Origin: Pholiota molesta
Lineage: Eukaryota; Basidiomycota; Agaricomycetes; Agaricales; Strophariaceae
Direction of reading: 5' to 3'
Length of the DNA: 64,000 nt
Assembly (NCBI GenBank): GCA_014925825.1
Contig: JACGCK010000007.1
Location: forward strand, 434,001-498,000
The notes below the pieces were generated by a model. The model saw nothing but the letters and a program-made list of their open reading frames with translations, was not told the DNA's origin and made no database searches. Positions within the stretch are counted from its first letter, which is position 1; each line of letters begins with the position of its first letter. Below, in pieces: positions 11,827 to 24,090 of the stretch. A program made the position numbers and the translations under genes.

Positions 11827-12636
11827 ATGGCCTCTTTCTCCTTTGCCTTCACCCTTCGACGTCAACTCAGCACCATTTCCAAACCAAAAAACATGTCAGA
11901 CCCTCTTGTGAAAGTGGTAAACGCGCTCAAAGCAGAGAAAGTCATTCCCGACGTGATCCCAGCCTCCGCCAACTTCCTGCCCTCCGTGCTCTTCCACATC
12001 GTCTGGCCCTCCAACGGCACGGAGGTGGTCCTCGGCAACAAGGTTCCGCGAGGACTCACACTCGACGAACCGGAAATCAAGATCCTCCCAGAGGTAGCCC
12101 CGAAAGAGGACCAAGTGGACAGCACCCACCCCTCGACCCTATCCTACACACTGGTTATGACGGATCCTGACGCGCCCTCTCGCGCTGATCCCAAGTTTGG
12201 AGAGTGGAGGCACTGGGTGGTAAGCCTTGGTTTATCTCGATAACACGCGAGGCTTAAACAAGTATGAAATATTGTTCTATAGTTGCCTGGACTCAAGCTG
12301 CCCCCAGAGAAGGCTGGTGAAACGACAGGTGCCTTCGCCATCAAAACGCGCAAAGCAACCACGCCTTACTATCCGCCTGCCCCGCCTCCAGGCACAGGCT
12401 TTCACCGCTACAGTGCGTCCAAAAGCTGCCCATATCATGAATGACGTTACTAATGATTGTCTTTAGTCTTCCTCCTGTTCGAAGAACCCGCAGGAGGAAT
12501 TACCATCCCAGGCAATGCGGTGGAGCACAACGGGGATCCAGCCACTCGCAAAATGTGGAATGCCATGGTGTTCGCGAATGCGTATCACTTGAAGCTCGTC
12601 GGCGCGAACTTCTTCGAGACACAAGCTGACAAGTGA
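11827..12636 (+). CDS. Phosphatidylethanolamine-binding (PEBP/TFS1-like) protein
   Basis: Exons 11827-12219, 12283-12412 and 12467-12636 give 230 residues. The anion-binding pocket motifs are present: DPDAPSR at residues 113-119, GEWRHWV at 125-131, then [20 protein letters not shown] across the second intron. Family members bind phospholipid headgroups or inhibit proteases and kinases (yeast Tfs1 inhibits carboxypeptidase Y). The first 22 residues, [20 protein letters not shown] plus KN, are Arg/Ser-rich without acids and look like a mitochondrial presequence. An in-frame ATG at 11893 (MSDPLVKVV) would give the normal cytosolic start. I give the longer form; which start is used is open. Confidence 0.88.
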
Positions 12637-13810
12637 TTTGTCTGAAAGAGAAATAGAATTTTGTATGCCGTCACAATCGTATATCTTGAATTTGTAAATT
12701 AGAGAGATTTTGTTGCAAAGCGTCATACAGCGCAGGAGAATATAGACGAGCGTTTCCTCTTCTGTTGATCTCGATGAATAACATGAACGCGGTATGAGCT
12801 GATACGAGATTTCGATACCATCAGAATTGATTGTCTTCCGCGTGATCCTAGCTTTCTGGAGAGGATGTGGGAAGAAGCTCGAGAGCTTTCAAATAGTTCA
12901 GGGTACGGGAAGCGCCTGAAGGAGCGCATACCCTACATCAGATCCCTTCCCATACACCACGGGCTCTACAGGCACATGTTCTAGGTCTTCACACAGTCCA
13001 GCCCAAGGTGGCTAAGGCTCCATACTACTTCTTGGTCCCATCCAGAGGTTTGGCTGACCAAAGAAGAAGAGAAGATGACCAAACCATACGGGATGAACTG
13101 GAATCAGAACTCTCGAATCATATAGCATGCGTCGGTGTTATACAGCCTCAGCGCAGTCCACGCGACATGCTCTTCGTTGCCGCACCTTATACCTGGTAGG
13201 TTGTATCCGGAATATACACTGGCCAAACCAAAGAGAAGAAGACTGTATAAAACGGGGTTGGACTGGACAAGAGTGGTGACACAGCCGCGGGCTTTGGTGC
13301 TGTTCTCGAGCAACGATAGAGTCGTTCATTCAAAGAGAATAAGAACCCAAGAAGATCTACACGGCCCAAAGCTGCGGTATGAAGCTGTCGCACCGCATCT
13401 CAAACTCGGACAACGTAAACAGGCGACGCATGAGGCATTGAGGCTTCAGAATAAGTAACAGTCAATACCAGGTCAATACTAATCAGTCAGACGTCAAAGT
13501 TTCGACTGCATTCAGCTGGAAGGGGGGAATACGTGGAAAAGGTCAAGGGAAGGGGCGATCAAGAGGCGATAACGAAGAAAGAAGGCTGCTGTCGAAATTT
13601 GCAGATATCCAGATTTGCCTTGATCCTCAACAATAAATATGCACGGACCAAGCTCGAAGTTCGGCATGTCGTATCAATTTATTCAAAATCCATTACTTTA
13701 TCACTCCACAGGCGCTACAATTATCCAAAAAACCACTATGTATACCCGTTCATCAAGAAAGTTCGAATGCGTCCCAAATCTGTCCGAATTGTCTCTCAAG
13801 ACGTGCCCTA
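12637..13810. other. Convergent spacer with an orphan exon-like stretch
   Basis: Between the PEBP stop and the dehydrogenase stop. On the plus strand an open stretch (about 12788-12985) reads RDPSFLERMWEEARELS then GYGKRLKERIPYIRSL and stops. Its composition looks coding, but it has no ATG of its own, and I recognise no family. A second frame at 13008-13199 is also unassigned. Could be exons of an unrecognised gene or a decayed gene. Confidence 0.25.
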
Positions 13811-15639
13811 TTAAAGCCGACTTAGATGTCCACTCTGAAAAAATGATGTCAGCGCTAGAGCTTCATTCCAAATAACAAAAGAGAACACATACTTCAGAAC
13901 ATGTCTGTATCGCACACTATTATCTTTCACATTGCGAAGGGCTTTTCCGGCCTCTTTCACTGAAGTAAAATACTTATTAGCCATCGTCCTTCTCAGCAAA
14001 AAAGAACGAGATCTTACTGGGTAACATCTCTACATAAGATTTGACGCCCTTCTTCACGGCCAAATCGAGCATCTGGAGTACTTCTTTCTTGCTCCCACTA
14101 TTTAACACATTTTAGTCTGTCATACCCATGAAAACAGCGATAGTCGGGGGACTGACATGTGGCTTCCTCCCAAGAGGCAGGCGTTTTTGGAAAATTCTAT
14201 CATGCAGCATAAGGTGTTTTGAATCAAGTTTGAATACATAATGATTGAAGACCACTTACGGAAGGCATTCATCGAGGGTAGATTTTCATCGGGCAAGGCG
14301 ACCATGATAAGACGTCCTCCGACCGTGAGAGTCGACATCAGACCCTCCAAAGGAAGTCCTTTCGAAACATCGACAGTGCACTGTAGAAAACCCTTAAGTC
14401 TAAAGGGCCATTGTCATGAAAAGCAGAAATTACGATAATGATATCCAATTTTCCTTGCCAATCTTCGGCGAAACCTTTGTCGGTAATGACGAAATGGCTA
14501 GCTCCAAGTTCGCGGGCATCGTTCTAAAAGCACAAATACACATCTGTCGAATGGGATCCTCTAGTAAGCTGCTTCGATATGACTTACCTCTTTGTCAGGG
14601 GAATGCGAGAAGGACACGACTTCAGCACCGAGAGCTTTGGCAAACTGAATTGCGAAATGGCTGCCCAAAGACCATAATAAGTAATAGTATCGCCAAAATA
14701 AAATCAGGAGGGGATGTTGTTACCCGAGGCCGCCGATTCCTACCACTCCGACTAGTTTTCCGGGACTGCAAATATTTCAGATCGAAATTCACGTAGAAAA
14801 TATCAATTGCCTACCCAGCTCCATTGCGCACAAGTGGCGAAAATACTGTTAACCCGGCGCAGAGCATTGGTGAAGCTTGTTCCAATGGTATCTCCTTAGG
14901 AATGGGGAACACGAAACGTTCATGCGCACGAATAGCAGTAGAATATCCGCCATGGGCAATGTCACCCTAGTAAACATCATATTCATCAGAAAATATATCT
15001 TCAAAATATAGGCGCGCGTACGTTTTGGTATTTAGCGTTATAGGTATTGACTGCTTTCGGACAGCTGTATGCGCACTATATAAGCAAAATTTCGTTTGGT
15101 ATAGGTGAACCCGGGGAAACGTACTAGTTCTCGTTGTCCGTCTTGCAGAGCCTGCATTCGAAACAGGAGCATACTTGAGCGCTGGATCATTGTCAGAAGC
15201 GGTATAAATGGCCGTTTACTATAACGTCTTACCCAACGCCGACGCGATCTCCTACGTTAAACTCTGTGACTTTGGGGCCGACTTTGACGACACGCCCAGT
15301 GATTTCATGTCCAGGAATAACTGGCTTGAGCGAGGGTCAGTCTCCAAGATAAAGAATAAAAATAATGAAGACATTACCAGCATGGGTTTACCCCAACCGC
15401 CTGTAACGGTATGGACGTCTGATCCGCAGACCCCGCAGTACTCAATTTTGACGTCGACATCATAATCTTCGAACCGCTTTGGCTCAAAATCAATTAGCTC
15501 TGGCTGATCCCAATGCTCGGTGTCTTTAACGCTGTAAGATAGAATGCCCGCCCGAAACTTGTTAGTGATTCACGAAGCGGAGGCTTATAACTTACGCATA
15601 TCCTTTCCACTGTAAATCGGAACTCTTTATGTTGGACAT
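13811..15639 (-). CDS. Zinc alcohol dehydrogenase, cinnamyl-alcohol/ADH6 type
   Basis: Medium-chain, NADP-dependent alcohol dehydrogenase for aromatic or branched aldehydes. ATG at 15639 begins [15 protein letters not shown], splicing to VKDTEHW. Zinc ligands: [19 protein letters not shown] (catalytic Cys) and [16 protein letters not shown] (GHE motif). The structural-zinc lobe is [16 protein letters not shown]. The Rossmann loop is GVVGIGGLG (about 14745). Near the end [17 protein letters not shown] splices through [17 protein letters not shown] to VRYRHVLK. The C terminus then runs on to a TAA at 13811-13813, about 22 residues longer than I would expect, so the last splice could be different. 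Around nine introns. Its promoter abuts the Helitron array. Confidence 0.87.
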
Positions 15640-16043
15640 AATTTCTATGACTTGAATCTTTATCGTCGAAGTATGTGTGTAAAGGAGAAGAATGGATGTT
15701 GGGTTGATTGAGGACAGCCCAATCTTATATAGGTCTGTCTCTCGCCGCATTCATCCCCCAAGGTGGTGATGAAGCATATGACGACATAATTTCGGTATTG
15801 GGGTAAGCACCAAAGAAGAACTTGTGGGCGCATATATTTAACCACGGCCGCGGCAGATTGCGCGTATTGCGCGTCACTCGCGCGACAACAACGCGACAAG
15901 GATGTGTGAGCGCGTTGCAGACAGCGACCGCACAAGCGACCGCACAAAAGATAAACGACAAGCTGGGTCTACTTGAGATCGATCCTATAGCCTACAATTT
16001 GACCAAGCTCAATATTTATTCTAATATGTTTGGAAAATGATCA
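15640..16043. other. Dehydrogenase promoter region up to the Helitron array
   Basis: About 400 bp. Includes a GCGCG-rich segment at 15850-15950. No further gene seen. The base before the array (16043) is A, as expected for an A|T Helitron insertion site. Confidence 0.4.
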
Positions 16044-16964
16044 TCAAAGATATGAACAGAGGACGGGTTTTGATGGCAGCCTTAATTACGTAATAGTGGC
16101 TGTGCCTCAGCGCGCGCGCAGTGCGTGTCTGTGCGTGTTCGCGCAATATTCGTGTGCGATCTGTGCCAAATCTGCACATCTTTCCAACGTCGCATCCTCC
16201 GAGTCCAGTCTGTGGGCTCTATATACCAGTATTTAAATTATATATCAGTCTAAGCTGATAATTGACAATGTAAGGGCGGGTTATGACAAGATTATGGTTT
16301 GGTTGTGATTTAGACCTCTAATAAGATACCTGAGATACCCAAGAGATACCTCAGAGTAAACCCATTTTTATCTTTTCAGAAGGGTAGGTAAATTAGATAT
16401 GGGCAGCTTATAACAGGGCCAGGGCGAAGCTCTGGCCCAAAAATTTTCAGTATATATGTACTAATGGGAAGTTTTGAATTGGTTAAAATAGTAAAATAGT
16501 AGGAGTGAATTGTACTTATATCTTGAGCACTTCAGCATTATATTTAATTATTTTTGGAAGGATGGGCCAGGGCGTAGCTCTGGCCCACAAACTTTTTTAA
16601 AATATATAATCAGGCAAATCAATATGCTTCCAAAACTTTGCTTCTCTTTTCTTTTTACTTTTGTCCAACTTTGGGCTTATTGACTACAAGTACAGAGCCA
16701 TACTTAAGTATAATTCTGATAAGGTCTTAAATTAATTGACTCTGCTCAAATTTGGATCGATTCTAACTTTTTGTGTGCTTAATTCAACTGTGATTTAAAT
16801 CATGGAAACAAGTACTATTTAATTATAAGGACCAGGTACGGAGGCGCAAGGCGCCGACTCAAAGGGGTCCAGGGGCGTAGCCCCGGCAAGCTGTTGCCCA
16901 AAGCGAAGCAGGAGGAGAGCGCGAAGCGCGAGCCTCCGACGCGTAGCGGCGGGCATAAAGCTTG
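16044..16964 (+). mobile_element. Non-autonomous Helitron, copy E1
   Basis: 921 bp, from TCAAAGATATGAAC to ATAAAGCTTG. It is flanked by A on the left and T on the right. It shares its ends with the RepHel-bearing element E3, and its whole length with E2 and E4. No coding capacity. Internal hairpin pairs such as GGCCAGGGCGAAGCTCTGGCC recur in E2 and E4. E1 is the most diverged copy in its first 120 bp, so probably the oldest. Confidence 0.78.
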
Positions 16965-16967
16965 TCA

Positions 16968-17872
16968 TCAAAGATATGAAAAGACAGTGGGGCTCTTATT
17001 ACGTAATAGTGGCTGTGCACCCGCGCGCGCGTCTCACCATGGCCGCGTCTTCGGACAATGTTCGCGTTCAATCTGCGCTGAATCTGCACATTTTCCCAAC
17101 ATCTTTCTTGCGCATCCTCTGAGTCCGGTTTGTGTGTTTTATATACTGTTAGCTATTTTGAATTAAAATTATCTATTATAATGCCCCAGTCTAAGGTGAA
17201 TTTAAGCTGGAAATTGCAGGAAATTTGACAAATATAGCAATATTGGATAACATTGTTTGACCTGAGGTACTTCAGAGTCTTCTCAAAAGGGTACATAAAT
17301 TAGTAGATATGGATAGTTTATAAAGAGGGCCAGGGCAAGCTTTGGCCCAAATCTCTCAGAAGTAAAATAAATATAAGTAATGGGAAATTTTAATTGGGTA
17401 AATTAGTAAATTAGTAGGAGAGTTGTCATGTTTTCACACTTCAGTATTAATCTTGGAAGAATGGGCCAGGGCGCAGTTCTGGCCCACATATTTTTTTAAA
17501 TATATAAATTAAGTCAAAGCACCATCAATATGCCTTTATAAATTTGCTTCTCCTTTCTTTTTACTTTGGGCCAGTATAGAGCTGGAAATATAATTCTATT
17601 GAGATCTTGAGCCGGTTTACTCTGCTCAATTTCTTTTGGCTCAATTCCTACCATTTCCAACTTTTTTGCACCTGATTCAACAATGATCCAACCGTAAAAT
17701 CATAGAAGCAATTTTAAGCATATTCTGTTCTTTAAGGGCTATGTACGGAGGCGCAAGGCGCCGACTCAAAGGGGGTCCAGGGGCGCAGCCCCGGCAAGCT
17801 GTTGCCCAGAGCGAAGCAGGAGGTGAGCGCAAAGCGCGAACCTCCGACGCGTAGCGGCGGGCATAAAGCTTG
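16968..17872 (+). mobile_element. Non-autonomous Helitron, copy E2
   Basis: 905 bp, same orientation as E1 and separated from it by the three bases TCA. Starts TCAAAGATATGAAAAG and ends GCATAAAGCTTG. It is closely related to E4 over its whole length, including TGGGCCAGGGCGCAGTTCTGGCCC and the GC-rich terminal hairpins. Confidence 0.78.
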
Positions 17873-18942
17873 TCAATCAAAGATATGAACAGAGGGTGGG
17901 GCTCTTAGTTACGTAATAGTTACGTAATAGTGGCTGTGCACCGGTGCGTGCATCCCACAATGGCCGAGCTGCATGATGACAGCCTTAAGAATAAATAATA
18001 ATAAACACGTCGCTACTTCGTCGCTGCCAGTGCCCATTGCTATTTCCGCCACATTTGGACACGCTGTCACTGCTATTTCTGAATTCTGTGCTTCTATCTG
18101 CCAAAAATACACCTGTGAGGCCCTGTAGACCTCTCTAAAGGGTGTTTATACTATTTCTGCCCAAGGTATGATGTCTTATTTCGCTTTTTTGGCCTTTCCA
18201 TAGTGCTTACAAAATTTCCAGTGCTCTTTTGACCTGCTTTTGGCCTATCTCTGTGGGAATTGTTGGTGCATTGGTGGAATACTGGGATCTTTGAGGTGTG
18301 TAATTGGCCTGTTGCTCTATTGTGAATCTTCTAAAGGCCTGATATAGGATCTATTCTGTGTTCCTGTTGCTTCAAGACAAAAATTAGGATTTCTCCCTAT
18401 TGTTGGTATGTGTTCCTGCTATTTGGAGTGTTTTATATGATCTGATACTTTAGTCAAGATTCTTTGGGTTACCAGAGCATCTTCTTTCCTTCCTTCTTCT
18501 CACTTGGCTGCCTCTTGGATGTTTCTGGACCCTTTCCTCTGAGCTGGGGTACAGATTGTGCGTCTGCTGCTGCTGTTTTTGCATCGGATCATTGAGACAT
18601 TTTGGAGATCAAGGTGACGCCCTGAAAAGTCCTACCTCCCTGGCCTCTCTTGACAGAGTGTTTGCCGGTTGCCTAAAGACCTCTTGGGTCTGGACCTCTT
18701 TCTGAGCACAGTTTGCAGGAAGATTGGCTGGCGGGTTTACAGTTGCCTCCCCTTCCTTCGGGATTGAATCTTCATTATCAACTGCAGCTGTTATCACTGA
18801 ATTCACAATTCTTCTACTTTGATTGGATTGCACGGCAGGACCAGAATTGCTGCTATACCTCAGTTCCTGGCTGGCATTAATCTGTATCTACAATGTATGT
18901 CTGAATATAGTTATTTACAAATAAAATACATGGCTGATACAG

Positions 18943-21900
18943 AGTTCACAGGGCTGAAACACCTCCGAACACCCCGCAACGCATCCGTATTGCTGCCCAA
19001 AGACTGGAGCGTGATAATCGTATTCTGGATAGCCCTCAGACTCATCGATTACCTGTTCTGCATGTGCAACCCATTGAGCCACTACGGTTTAATGTGCCTG
19101 TTCCTCAGGCTCCACCTATTCCGCCAAACCCTAATCTGCCTGATCCATTTGGTCCACCTAATCCTCCACCTCCTCAACCCATCAACTTTGGTGGACATCA
19201 ATATACGCATCTTCCAGCTAATTTGCGTGCCATGATGGCTGCAGTTCCTCCTGCTCCTGCTGTTCGCAATCGGCAAGCTGCTGTTCCTGCTCCTGCTGTG
19301 CGTTTTATAAGTCTTTATAAGTCTATAATTTATGTAAATTTTGTTTATGCATGTTATAGGCACCTGCACCAAATCCACCGCAACATCGACGTAATAGAAA
19401 TGCCCCACCTATTGGTCCCCAGCCTTTTCCAATGCCTCCTCCTGTGAGTACATGTTAATTTAATGTGTTATCTATGGGTCTTTTTTAAATTTTGATTCTC
19501 TCAATCAGAATCTGCCCAATGCTCCTGTGCCTATTGCTATGCCACCCCCACCTGTTCCACCTGTGTTGCGACGACAGCACAGACGTGTCAATAATATGGA
19601 ACAAATTGCCCGCCAGCCCTTCAGTAATGCACAGCCAGTTCACTATGCGGAAAAGTTAGATGTCAAATGTGATCATTGTGGTGCACTTCATTGGCTGGAT
19701 GAACGACTTTCCAAGTCTACGCGAGCTTCTCCAAAATTTGGCATGTGCTGTTTCTCTGGAAAGATCAAGTTGCCCAAGCTTGAAGAACCACCCCCGAGCT
19801 GAAAGAATTTTTGATGGGTTCAGATGATGCTTCCAAAAAGTTCCGCGCAAATATTCGACGATACAACAATGCTTTGGCCATGACTTCTGTGGGCGTAAAA
19901 CAGGATCGTGCTATCAATGATGCTGGAGGAGGCCCTTGGCTATTCAAAGTTCAGGGAAAACTTTCACATTATGCGGGATCACTACTACCAATTCCCGGTG
20001 AAACTCCTCTTTATGCACAGTTGTATATCTATGATCCTATGGAAGCATTGAATTTTCGCATGGAACATGAGGCCAATCGGGAGTTGGATCGCCATACTAT
20101 GCAAGTTTTACAAGATATGCTATATCGTTGCCATCCTGGAGTCCAACTTTATAAACAGGCACATGAACTTACACGCAATCTCAATCCAGAAGATCAATGT
20201 AACATTGCACTACGCTTTGATAGTGATACCGATCGACGACGTTACAACCTACCAACTGCCAATGAAATTGCAGTCATATTACCTGGAGATGGTGATCAAC
20301 CAACAGATACACGGGATATCATTCTGCGGAGACGTGGTGGTGAAGGCAATGTTCGAATCAGTGAAATGCATCCATTTTACCATGCCCTTCATTATGTTCT
20401 TCTCTTTCCAACTGGACAACTTGGATGGCATCCAAAGCTGGAATTCAAAGATGGTGCTGAAGTAGGAGATAATCCTATTGAAAATATAGTGGCAGAGCTG
20501 GAAGAGGATGAAAATGCTGCAGGAAATCGAAAACCACGGAAATACTTATCCCAGACAGAATACTTCCGCTACCATCTACATCCTCGACATGAAGAAACTT
20601 ACCATGTCTTTTTATCTCAAAAGCTACTACAAGAATTTATTGTGGATTGCTGGGCAGCATCTGAGCAGAGTCGTTTAGACTGGGTTAAACATAACCAGCA
20701 TCTTTTCCGAACAGCCAGCCGACAAGGACTTATGGATGCCATAGCAGCTGATCCAAATTCTGATGGGGCTGATATTGGCCAACGGACCATTTTGCCATCC
20801 TCCTTTCCTGGAAGTACACGAAATATGATCCAAAACTGTCAAGATGCTTTAGCCATCAATCGCTATTACCATGGAGCAGATTTATTTCTCACGGCAACTG
20901 CAAATCCCAATTGGCCAGAAATCAAAGATGCTCTATATCCTGGGCAATCTTCCAGTGATCGTCCTGATATTATCTGCCGTGTGTTTCATTTAAAAATGGC
21001 AGCACTCCTCAAAGATATCTTTGAGAATGGGATTTTTGGACGTACTGTGGCACGTGTTTGGACCATTGAATTTCAAAAGCGAGGTCTTCCGCATATGCAT
21101 ATGATCATTTTTTTACATCCGGACCATAAACTTCGAACACCTGAGGATGTGGATAGCCTTCTATCTGCAGAGCTGCCAGATGAAGAAAAACATCCTGAGC
21201 TTTTTGAATTAGTCAAGTCTTTGATGATCCATACACCCTGTGGTGCAGCCCATGACAATGCAAATTCACCATGTCAAGTCAATGGAAAATGTTCAAAAAG
21301 CTTTCCAAAGGTGTTTCGGGAGCAGACCACCATTAACGAAGATTCCTATGCCAATCTCCGCAGACGCAACACAGGCAAGACATTTGAAGTTCGAGGAAAG
21401 CAAGTGGACAATTCATGGGTGGTTCCTTACTCTCCATACCTAATTTGGAAATACCGCTGCCATATTAATGTCGAGTCTATTGCATCCATAAAGGCAATCA
21501 AGTACATCTACAAGTATGTCTACAAAGGACATGATCGTACAACCATGGAGTTTGGCCGGTGCAAGGATGAAATCAAGTTGTATCTGGATGCCCGCTATGT
21601 TTCTGCCTGTGAGGGTGCTTGGCGCATTTTTCATTTTCATATGCACCAAGAACAGCCTGCTGTTGTCCGTCTTCAAGTTCATTTGGAGGGTCATCAATCA
21701 ATTACCTGGGATGAGAATCTTGCCCCAAATTTGCAAGCCGTATTGGGGCGCAATGCAAGCAAAGACACAACATTGATGGCATACTTCAAAGCCAATGAAG
21801 AGTATCCTGAAGCCAGAAATTTGCTCTACCAAGACTTTCCCTCAAAATTTGTTTGGAAGGAAAAAACACGCAAATGGCAACCACGACAACAACAATTTGC

Positions 21901-23868
21901 TATTGGTCGGATGTACTATGCTCATCCTAATTCTGGGGAGCGCTTCTATCTACGCCTTCTTTTAACCTCAGTCAAAGGTGCAACATCCTTCCAACACCTC
22001 CGAACAGTGATAGTTGATGGGCAAGCGATTGTTTGTGATACTTTCCGGGAAGCCTGTGTTAGGTTAGGGCTTCTGGAAGATGACAATGAGTGGATTCAAT
22101 GTCTGGCAGAGGCAGGAGAAATGGCAAGTGGGCGTCAACTCCGGAATTTATTTGTCACTATTCTTCGGGAAAATGCACCTGCAGATCCTTTGGCTTTGTG
22201 GCTCCAATTCCGTGATAAAATTTGTGATGATTTGCGCTATGCACTTCATAATGGCAATATTCACAGAGATCCACACCAGAACAGGTCTTCGATTATGGAC
22301 TCTACCTGATTGATCGTCTCCTTCACACAACCAACAAATCTCTCCAGGATTGGCCAACCATGCCACAGCCACAGGAAAACTGGGATGCCTTGGTGGGAAA
22401 TCGTCTTATTGCGGAACAACGGAATTATGATATGGCTCATGAAGAGGCATTGGCAGCTCAGCGCATGGAAACTTTGAATGAAGGCCAGCGTTCAGCCTTT
22501 GACAAAATTGTGGAGGCTGTTACAAATAAAACGGGAGAATGCTTTTTTCTACATGGACCAGGTGGAACAGGAAAGACATATGTGTATAATACCCTATGTC
22601 ATTATTTGCGTGGCAAAGGGAAAATTGTCCTTTGTGTGGCATCATCAGGAATTGCGGCTTTGCTTCTCATTGGTGGTCGGACTGCTCATTCCCTCTTCAA
22701 AATTCCAATCAAAGTTCATGAAACATCAACATGCAATATTGGAAAAAACACCAATTTGGCTGAACTGATCCGGATTACTGATTTGGTGATTTGGGATGAG
22801 GCACCAATGCAACACTGTCATATCCATGAAGCTGTTGATCGCACTTTCCGTGATATTCACAATTGTGACCAGAAGTTTGGAGGGATTCCATTTGTCTATG
22901 GTGGAGATTTCAAGCAGTGTTTGCCAGTTATTATCAAAGGATCACGTGCTGAAATTGTTGGTGCCTGTATGCAGCGCTCCAGGCTTTGGCAATCTATTAC
23001 AGTCTTACGATTGACTGAAAACATGCGGCTCAATACTGCTTTGGAACCTGAAAGACTCTTTGCACAATGGCAGTTGGATCTTGGACATGGAAAACACACT
23101 GATGAGAATGATAATATTATTCTTCCGGATCACTTCAAGTGTGCAGAAAATACTGTGGCATGCCTTATCAATAATATCTATCCTGGCGTCCATCGTGCTA
23201 CTGGCCAAAGTGACCAATATTATGCTGAGCGGACTATTCTCTGCAGTCGGAATGATGACGTGGATGAAATCAATCGCACTATTCTTGAAAACTTTCCGGG
23301 AAATGCACAAACCTTCCATAGTGCAGATTCTATTCTCAATAACCAGGGAAATGGAGCAGAAGGTCCTTTGTTGTATCCAGTGGAATATCTCAACACAATC
23401 AATTGCTCCGGTCTACCTTTGGCAAAGCTTATACTCAAAGTGGGATGTCCAATCATGATTTTGCGCAATCTCAATGCGAGTGAAGGAGTCTGTAATGGTT
23501 CACGAGGAATTATTACAAGAATGCGGAACCGGGTTTTGGAAGTGCGGTTGTTAACAGGAGAGCAAGCCGGACAAACAATATTTATTCCACGGATCAGTCT
23601 AACACCCACCGACACTCAAGTCCCCTTTGAATTTTGTCGAAGGCAGTTTCCCGTCCGGCTATCCTTTGCAATGACAATCAACAAATCACAAGGCCAATCA
23701 GTAAAGCATGTTGGATTAAACTTATGCAATTCTGTTTTTGCACATGGACAATTATATGTAGCTGTCTCTCGAGTGACTTCTGTTCACAATATCAAAGCAA
23801 TATGGGATGCAGATTCACAAACAACAAGTACAAAAAATATAGTATATCCAGAGGTTATTATTGATTAG
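18943..23868 (+). pseudogene. Helitron RepHel (Rep HUH endonuclease plus PIF1-like helicase), two frameshifts
   Basis: Rolling-circle replication initiator fused to a 5'-3' DNA helicase. Proline-rich N-terminal exons (about 18943-19297, 19360-19443) precede a zinc-finger-like CDHCGALHWLDERL. The Rep domain has the HUH motif RGLPHMHMIIFL (about 21080-21115) and the two-tyrosine motif KYIYKYVYKG (about 21495-21530). The helicase has Walker A HGPGGTGKT (about 22553), Walker B LVIWDEAPM, GGDFKQCLPV and the C-terminal motif YVAVSRV. The frame breaks twice: at the C-run 19791-19795 (PPEL frame lost by one base) and at about 22269-22275, where one base is missing before TPEQVFDYG. All catalytic residues seem intact, so decay is recent or the breaks are sequence errors. 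The true start codon was not found. Confidence 0.85.
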
Positions 23869-23953
23869 ATTTTATATTTTTTTTCTTTCAAGTTTTGTCT
23901 GAACAAATCAATTTTAAATAAATACAGTCACATCTTTAAATTTTTTTTTTAAG

Positions 23954-24090
23954 TCCACAGCGCGGAGGCGTGAAGCGCCGACAAGCGGGGGTCCAGGGGG
24001 TGCAGCCCCCGGCAAGCTGTTGGCCCAGAGCAAAGCAGGTTGGTGAGCGAAGCGAACCAACCGACGCGTAGCGGCGGGTCATAAAGCTTG
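23954..24090 (+). repeat. Hairpin-rich 3' terminal region of Helitron E3
   Basis: A run of short inverted repeats: GGCGTGAAGCGCC, GGGGGTCCAGGGGGTGCAGC with its CCCC partner, and GGTTGG...CCAACC around GCGAAGC. Homologous regions stand at the 3' ends of E1 (about 16840-16964), E2 (about 17744-17872) and E4 (about 24868-24996). Stems are kept although the bases differ, which points to a functional structure such as the transposition terminator. Confidence 0.7.

Larger units (their letters stand above)
17877..24090 (+). mobile_element. Helitron E3 with RepHel gene (frameshifted)
   Basis: 6214 bp rolling-circle transposon. It starts TCAAAGATATGAACAGAGGG (shared with E4 for about 85 bp) and ends GGGTCATAAAGCTTG after a 130-bp hairpin-rich 3' region shared with E1, E2 and E4. 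It contains the Rep/helicase gene at about 18943-23868. The left neighbour is E2, four bases away (TCAA); the right neighbour E4 abuts without spacer. Between 17990 and 18900 I see no coding frame that connects to the gene. Confidence 0.85.

Noticed and set aside
16840..17000. GC-rich direct repeats as a CRISPR array
   Set aside because: Eukaryotic context, unit length of 0.9 kb and no regular short spacers.
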